Below, piece by piece: positions 6,350-9,150 of a stretch of DNA of 9,150 nt. The position numbers and the translations under genes were made by a program. The stretch lies in assembly GCA_949878535.1 (NCBI GenBank), contig CATLAS010000016.1:1-9150 (forward strand), read 5' to 3'. The notes below the pieces were generated by a model that did not search any database, was not told the origin of the DNA, and was given only the letters and a program-made list of their open reading frames with translations. The number at the start of each line of letters is the position of its first letter. Within the stretch, counting starts at the first letter, position 1. This stretch comes from an uncultured Eubacteriales bacterium (GTDB taxonomy: Bacteria > Bacillota > Clostridia > Oscillospirales > CAG-272).

Positions 6350-6382
6350 TAAATTTTGCGAATACGCAGAACGGAGATTCAT

Positions 6383-7288
6383 ATGACCATTGAACAGATT
6401 CTTGCCGATATCAAAAGTGGTCGGCGCAAAAAAGTAATTTTAGACACAGATGCTTACAACGAAATTGACGACCAATACGCGCTTACATACTGCTATCTTG
6501 CAGATTCCATTGATTTGCAGGCTGTATATGCCGTACCATTCCATAACGACAAAAGCACCGGATTTGAAGACGGCATGGTGAAAAGCTATGAAGAAATCAA
6601 AAAAGTGCTGAACATGATCGACCCGAACTATACTACACCAGTATTTGAAGGCAGCCGCACCACAATCGAGGTCAGCGGTGGTCCGGTAGACAGCCCTGCA
6701 GCGCGTAATCTGATTGAGGTCGTGAAAAACTCAGATGAAATCGTTTATGTGCTGGCAATCGGCGCAATTACCAATGTTTCCTCCGCTCTGATGATGGATC
6801 CTTCCATAAAAGACAACATGGTGGTAATCTGGCTTGGCGGCAACCAGATCGAGGGAGACAACCTGGGCGAATTCAATCTGGTGCAGGATTTCACCGCCGG
6901 ACAGATTCTGCTGAACTCCAGCGTACCGCTTCTGCTGTGCCCTGCATGGTTTATTGTATCTGTGCTCACCACCAATATTGAGCTGACACGGGATCTGATG
7001 GGCTACAACAAAGTATGCGACTATCTAGCAGGTATCACCGAGCAAACCTGGAAAGACGCAGGAGAAAATCCGTCCTGGGTGCGCACCATCTGGGATATTG
7101 CCGCTCCGGCAATATTGGATAATCCGGATTGTGCTGAAATCGAAATTATCCCTACACCGATTTTCACCGATCAGCGGGTGTATGCTTTTGACAGCACACG
7201 CCATAAGATGATGTATCTGAAATCCATCAACCGGGAAAAAGTGTTTGATGCTACCTGGAAGATTCTCAAATCTTTGAAGGATAAATAA
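6383..7288 (+). CDS. nucleoside hydrolase (IUNH) family protein, NEIDDQ-type
   Basis: A 301-residue protein of the inosine-uridine nucleoside N-ribohydrolase fold, which splits ribonucleosides to base and ribose using bound Ca2+. The signature Asp cluster is DTDAYNEIDD (21-30), two residues longer than the usual DTDPGIDD. GAITNVSSAL matches the family GPLTN-type motif, and GEFNLVQD matches the substrate-binding EFN-x-x-x-D segment. Near the C-terminus, where classical enzymes have HD-x-x-A, this protein has Trp237-Asp238-Ile-Ala-Ala: the Ca-binding Asp is kept but the His is replaced. The true substrate may therefore differ. GGAG at 6373-6376, six bases before ATG 6383, fixes the start; a TTG nine codons upstream falls in the leader hairpin's shadow. 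It is cytosolic, with no signal peptide. Confidence 0.85.
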   Translation: MTIEQILADIKSGRRKKVILDTDAYNEIDDQYALTYCYLADSIDLQAVYAVPFHNDKSTGFEDGMVKSYEEIKKVLNMIDPNYTTPVFEGSRTTIEVSGGPVDSPAARNLIEVVKNSDEIVYVLAIGAITNVSSALMMDPSIKDNMVVIWLGGNQIEGDNLGEFNLVQDFTAGQILLNSSVPLLLCPAWFIVSVLTTNIELTRDLMGYNKVCDYLAGITEQTWKDAGENPSWVRTIWDIAAPAILDNPDCAEIEIIPTPIFTDQRVYAFDSTRHKMMYLKSINREKVFDATWKILKSLKDK

Positions 7289-7396
7289 AAACATAACAAA
7301 AGGGACTGTAAGAATACTAACACCCGACAAGGAAGTAATTTAGAAATCATTTATTTTACCCAGTTATCGGGCGAAGCAAAGGCAAACGCAAAGATT

Positions 7397-7438
7397 AATA
7401 CCGAGAAAAACTTTTTACAGTTTTTCTCGGTATTTTTT
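7397..7438 (+). terminator. rho-independent terminator
   Basis: A 15-bp stem (7397-7411 with 7420-7434, core ACCGAGAAAAAC and GTTTTTCTCGGT) closes the eight-base loop TTTTTACA and runs into TTTTTT. It lies about 110 bases after the nucleoside hydrolase stop and 70 bases before the next coding region, and would end that transcript. Between the stop and the hairpin I see only a short unassigned open frame. Confidence 0.85.
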
Positions 7439-7507
7439 ATTAAATCAGCACATTGGTTATTGTTCTCGTTCTTATTTACAATGTAAATGGAAGGAGGTAT
7501 ATGAGAT

Positions 7508-7814
7508 ATGTCAGGATTAATATAACAGTTTTACTACGGCAATATTGAGCTACAAGCAAGAGACATTAGAGAAAACCGAGCAATGTCCAAAAGAACTCGA
7601 GGTGTTAAACGATACAGAAAAATATTCAACAACTAAGCTTTCCGATGAGGAAAAGAAAAAGTTCCTTGATTTTGTCAATGCGACAAGCGTTGTAAACGGC
7701 AAGACGGCACTGTATAATTTTATTGTAAGCTTTCGGTCAGGCGCTGCTTTCACACTTGATACTTTTGTCAGCAATGATACTCCATTTACCAATTTATTAA
7801 AGGAGGATATTTGA
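7508..7814 (+). pseudogene. DUF6809-like transposon accessory gene, broken
   Basis: The small protein that commonly precedes tnpV in clostridial elements can be read, but in two frames. The start is ATG at 7508 after AAGGAGG (7492-7498), giving MSGLI, then TAA (7523-7525) where homologues as I recall have Tyr, then QFYYGNIELQAR. Between about 7556 and 7580 the sense switches by +1 into the frame that reads KELEVLNDTEKYSTTKLSDE onward, through FVNATSVVNG and SFRSGAAFTLDTF, to the stop at 7812-7814. One nonsense change plus one frameshift makes loss of function likely. A TTG at 7545 could begin a shortened 89-residue product, but it has no ribosome site. Function of the family is unknown. The region is AT-richer than the copper genes, which suggests transfer. 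Confidence 0.7.
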
Positions 7815-7817
7815 ATT

Positions 7818-8217
7818 ATGGAAAAACCATTATTTGAACAAAGGGGAGGTACATACACCCTGGTTGGAAATTATCTGCTACCAAATCTCATCTTACCCGA
7901 ACAACAATTTCAACCAATCGGAGTATGTGGACAACGACACGCAAGGTACTTGAAACAACATCACAAGATCGTTTATATGAATCTGTTAACAAGCGGGAAA
8001 CCAAATAACTATCTCGCCAACATTGAAAATCAAGCTGAAAATTTGTTTCTTCAACTCGTAAAGCAGCTGGCAGATAGCGAAAATATAACAGAAGACACTT
8101 AAGGTAAAAGATCAGATGGAATGGGGTTTGCAGATAAACAATATTTGTAGTAGAGCAAGAGAAATTGCAAATACAAATTTATTAAAAAAGTACGCTCAAT
8201 TGAGCGTACTTTTTTAA
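7818..8217 (+). pseudogene. tnpV: transposon-encoded protein TnpV, C-terminal frameshift
   Basis: Residues 1-94 match TnpV of Tn4451-type elements as I know it: FEQRGGTYTLVGNYLLPNL, PIGVCGQRHARYLKQH, NLLTSGKPNNYLANIENQAE, FLQLVKQLA. The reading frame then hits TAA at 8100-8102. In the +1 frame directly from 8098 the usual tail resumes (LKVKDQMEWGLQINNI, then RAREIAN), and it runs to TAA at 8215-8217 inside the palindrome. One indel near 8090-8098 therefore removed the conserved C-terminus. The 94-residue protein may still be made. TnpV is an accessory protein sometimes likened to excisionases; its role is not settled. AAGGAGG at 7800-7806, inside the end of the preceding gene, serves as ribosome site. 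No recombinase or relaxase is present, so this is a remnant. Confidence 0.8.
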
Positions 8218-8225
8218 TAAATTTG
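8174..8225. terminator. 52-bp perfect palindrome, bidirectional terminator
   Basis: Every base of 8174-8199 pairs with 8200-8225, with no central loop. The stem core GTACGCTCAATTGAGCGTAC is flanked by A-tracts and T-tracts (AAAAAA, TTTTTT), so it reads as a rho-independent terminator on both strands. It lies between convergent genes: the tnpV remnant (plus) and hsdR (minus). The hsdR stop codon (8214-8216) and the frame-restored tnpV stop (8215-8217) both fall inside it. Confidence 0.85.
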
Positions 8226-9150
8226 ATTTTCACACATTTTTTCGGCTTGTTCTATTATTAAATCTACCGCAGCTGCTTGTTTATCCGGTGGATATTTATA
8301 TTTTCTTAGCAACCTTTTTATAGTGATTCTCATTTGTGCTCTAACACTTTCTCGGACATCCCAGTCAACCTTAATATTATTTTTTATGCTGATTGTTAGT
8401 TCTTTAGCAATTTGTTTTAGAACATCATTTTCATAGAAATCTCTGGCAGACTCATTGGAAGAAATCGCATCATAAAATGCCAGTTCATCATCTGACAAAC
8501 CAAGCTGTTCTCCTCTTTTATGAAGTTCATCCATATCTTTAGCCATATCAACCAGAGCCTTTATGACTTCTACTGTCTCTAAAGAACGTTTTTCATATTG
8601 AATTACTGAAGCTTCAAGCATTTCAGAAAATTTCTTTGCTTGTACTACATTCTTTTTAGCGATTGCCTTAATCTTACCATCAAGCAAACGTCTCAAAAGT
8701 TCAAGAGCCAAATTTTTTTGTGGTAATCCTTTTACCTCTTCAAGAAATTCATCAGATAAAATTGATATATCTGGTTTATTTAATCCAACTGAAGCAAATA
8801 TGTCCACGACTTCTTCGGAAATAACCGATTTAGAAACTAATTGTCCGATTTCATATTCTATTTGGTCTTTTGTTTTCTTCTGTTTGTCCTTCGGCAAAAT
8901 TTTTATAATTCCTGATTTGATAGCTTTAAAATAGCTAATCTCTACATTGATCGCTTGAGCCTGTTCAGAGGTAGAACATAATGCATATGCCTTACCGATT
9001 TCTACAACCAGGTTAAGAAATTCTTTTTTCTCTTCTTCCGGTTTACCCAAAACAAAATCCACGCCAGAAACAATACAAGCCATTCGTTCACTTGCAGATC
9101 CATCTATATAAAAAGAGTAGTCCAATCCATGCAATATTCCTTGTATTTGC
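8214..9150 (-). CDS. hsdR: type I restriction enzyme HsdR subunit, C-terminal part (5' end beyond window)
   Basis: The frame is open to the right edge, so only about 311 C-terminal residues are seen. The stretch reading ILHGLDYSFY, GSASERMACIVSGVDFVLG and EIGKAYALCS belongs to the region after the second helicase domain. The helical tail includes ELLRRLLDGKIKAIAKKN, LGLSDDELAFYDAI, VDWDVRESVRAQMRITIKRL and LRKYKYPPD, which is typical of the HsdR C-terminal domain (DUF3387 type) that docks onto the methylase core. HsdR cuts and translocates unmethylated DNA. The endonuclease and helicase motifs, and hsdM and hsdS, must lie outside the window. An internal TTG at 9132-9134 is not a credible start because coding sense continues upstream. 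AT-rich composition and the adjoining tnpV remnant fit an acquired defence locus. The stop lies within the 52-bp palindrome. Confidence 0.88.
   Translation of the reverse strand, partial: QIQGILHGLDYSFYIDGSASERMACIVSGVDFVLGKPEEEKKEFLNLVVEIGKAYALCSTSEQAQAINVEISYFKAIKSGIIKILPKDKQKKTKDQIEYEIGQLVSKSVISEEVVDIFASVGLNKPDISILSDEFLEEVKGLPQKNLALELLRRLLDGKIKAIAKKNVVQAKKFSEMLEASVIQYEKRSLETVEVIKALVDMAKDMDELHKRGEQLGLSDDELAFYDAISSNESARDFYENDVLKQIAKELTISIKNNIKVDWDVRESVRAQMRITIKRLLRKYKYPPDKQAAAVDLIIEQAEKMCENQIY

Noticed and set aside
7300..7396. Remnant coding region before the terminator (open frame reading IIYFTQLSGEAKANAKINTE)
   Set aside because: No start or ribosome site, runs through the terminator stem, and matches no family I can name.

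Overview
The window looks like chromosomal DNA from a gut-type clostridial Firmicute, probably Oscillospiraceae/Ruminococcaceae. The reasons are AGGAGG-type ribosome sites, two consensus TTGACA-17-TATAAT promoters, a clostridial TnpV-type transposon remnant, and dispersed hairpin-rich repeats of a kind I associate with that group. The organism call is inference; the genes are read from the sequence.

Layout. Positions 1-293 hold no gene I can support. Two direct copies of a hairpin-rich repeat (A, about 294-597; B, about 945-1197) bracket one small ribbon-helix-helix regulator (752-928), which has a perfect palindrome upstream. On the minus strand a phage-like lysis pair follows: a small one-membrane-segment, coiled-coil protein (2537-2794) and a GH25 lysozyme with two tandem C-terminal domains (1205-2425).

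Reading the other way is a copper-detoxification operon. A consensus promoter carries two CsoR-type operators (2935-2951 and 2962-2988). A third, inverted repeat copy (C, about 3002-3282) sits in the leader. Then come csoR (3341-3643) and a Cu(+)-exporting P1B ATPase (3655-6237). The ATPase frame runs without a stop into a CopZ-like metallochaperone domain that has its own Shine-Dalgarno and ATG (6022-6237). The locus could therefore make an ATPase-chaperone fusion and a free chaperone. CsoR would sense Cu(I) and leave the operator, CopZ would carry copper, and CopA would export it.

A nucleoside-hydrolase-family gene (6383-7288) follows. It has its own consensus promoter and a strong hairpin in its leader. 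After a clear terminator (7397-7438), the sequence becomes AT-richer and holds a decayed transposon cassette: a DUF6809-like pseudogene (stop plus frameshift) and a tnpV pseudogene (C-terminal frameshift). A 52-bp perfect palindrome separates it from the convergent C-terminal part of a type I restriction HsdR subunit, which runs off the right edge.

Points most worth a second look: the copA/copZ in-frame fusion with a retained internal start, the covarying hairpins of the repeat family and its insertion in the csoR leader, and the hairpin leader of the nucleoside hydrolase gene.
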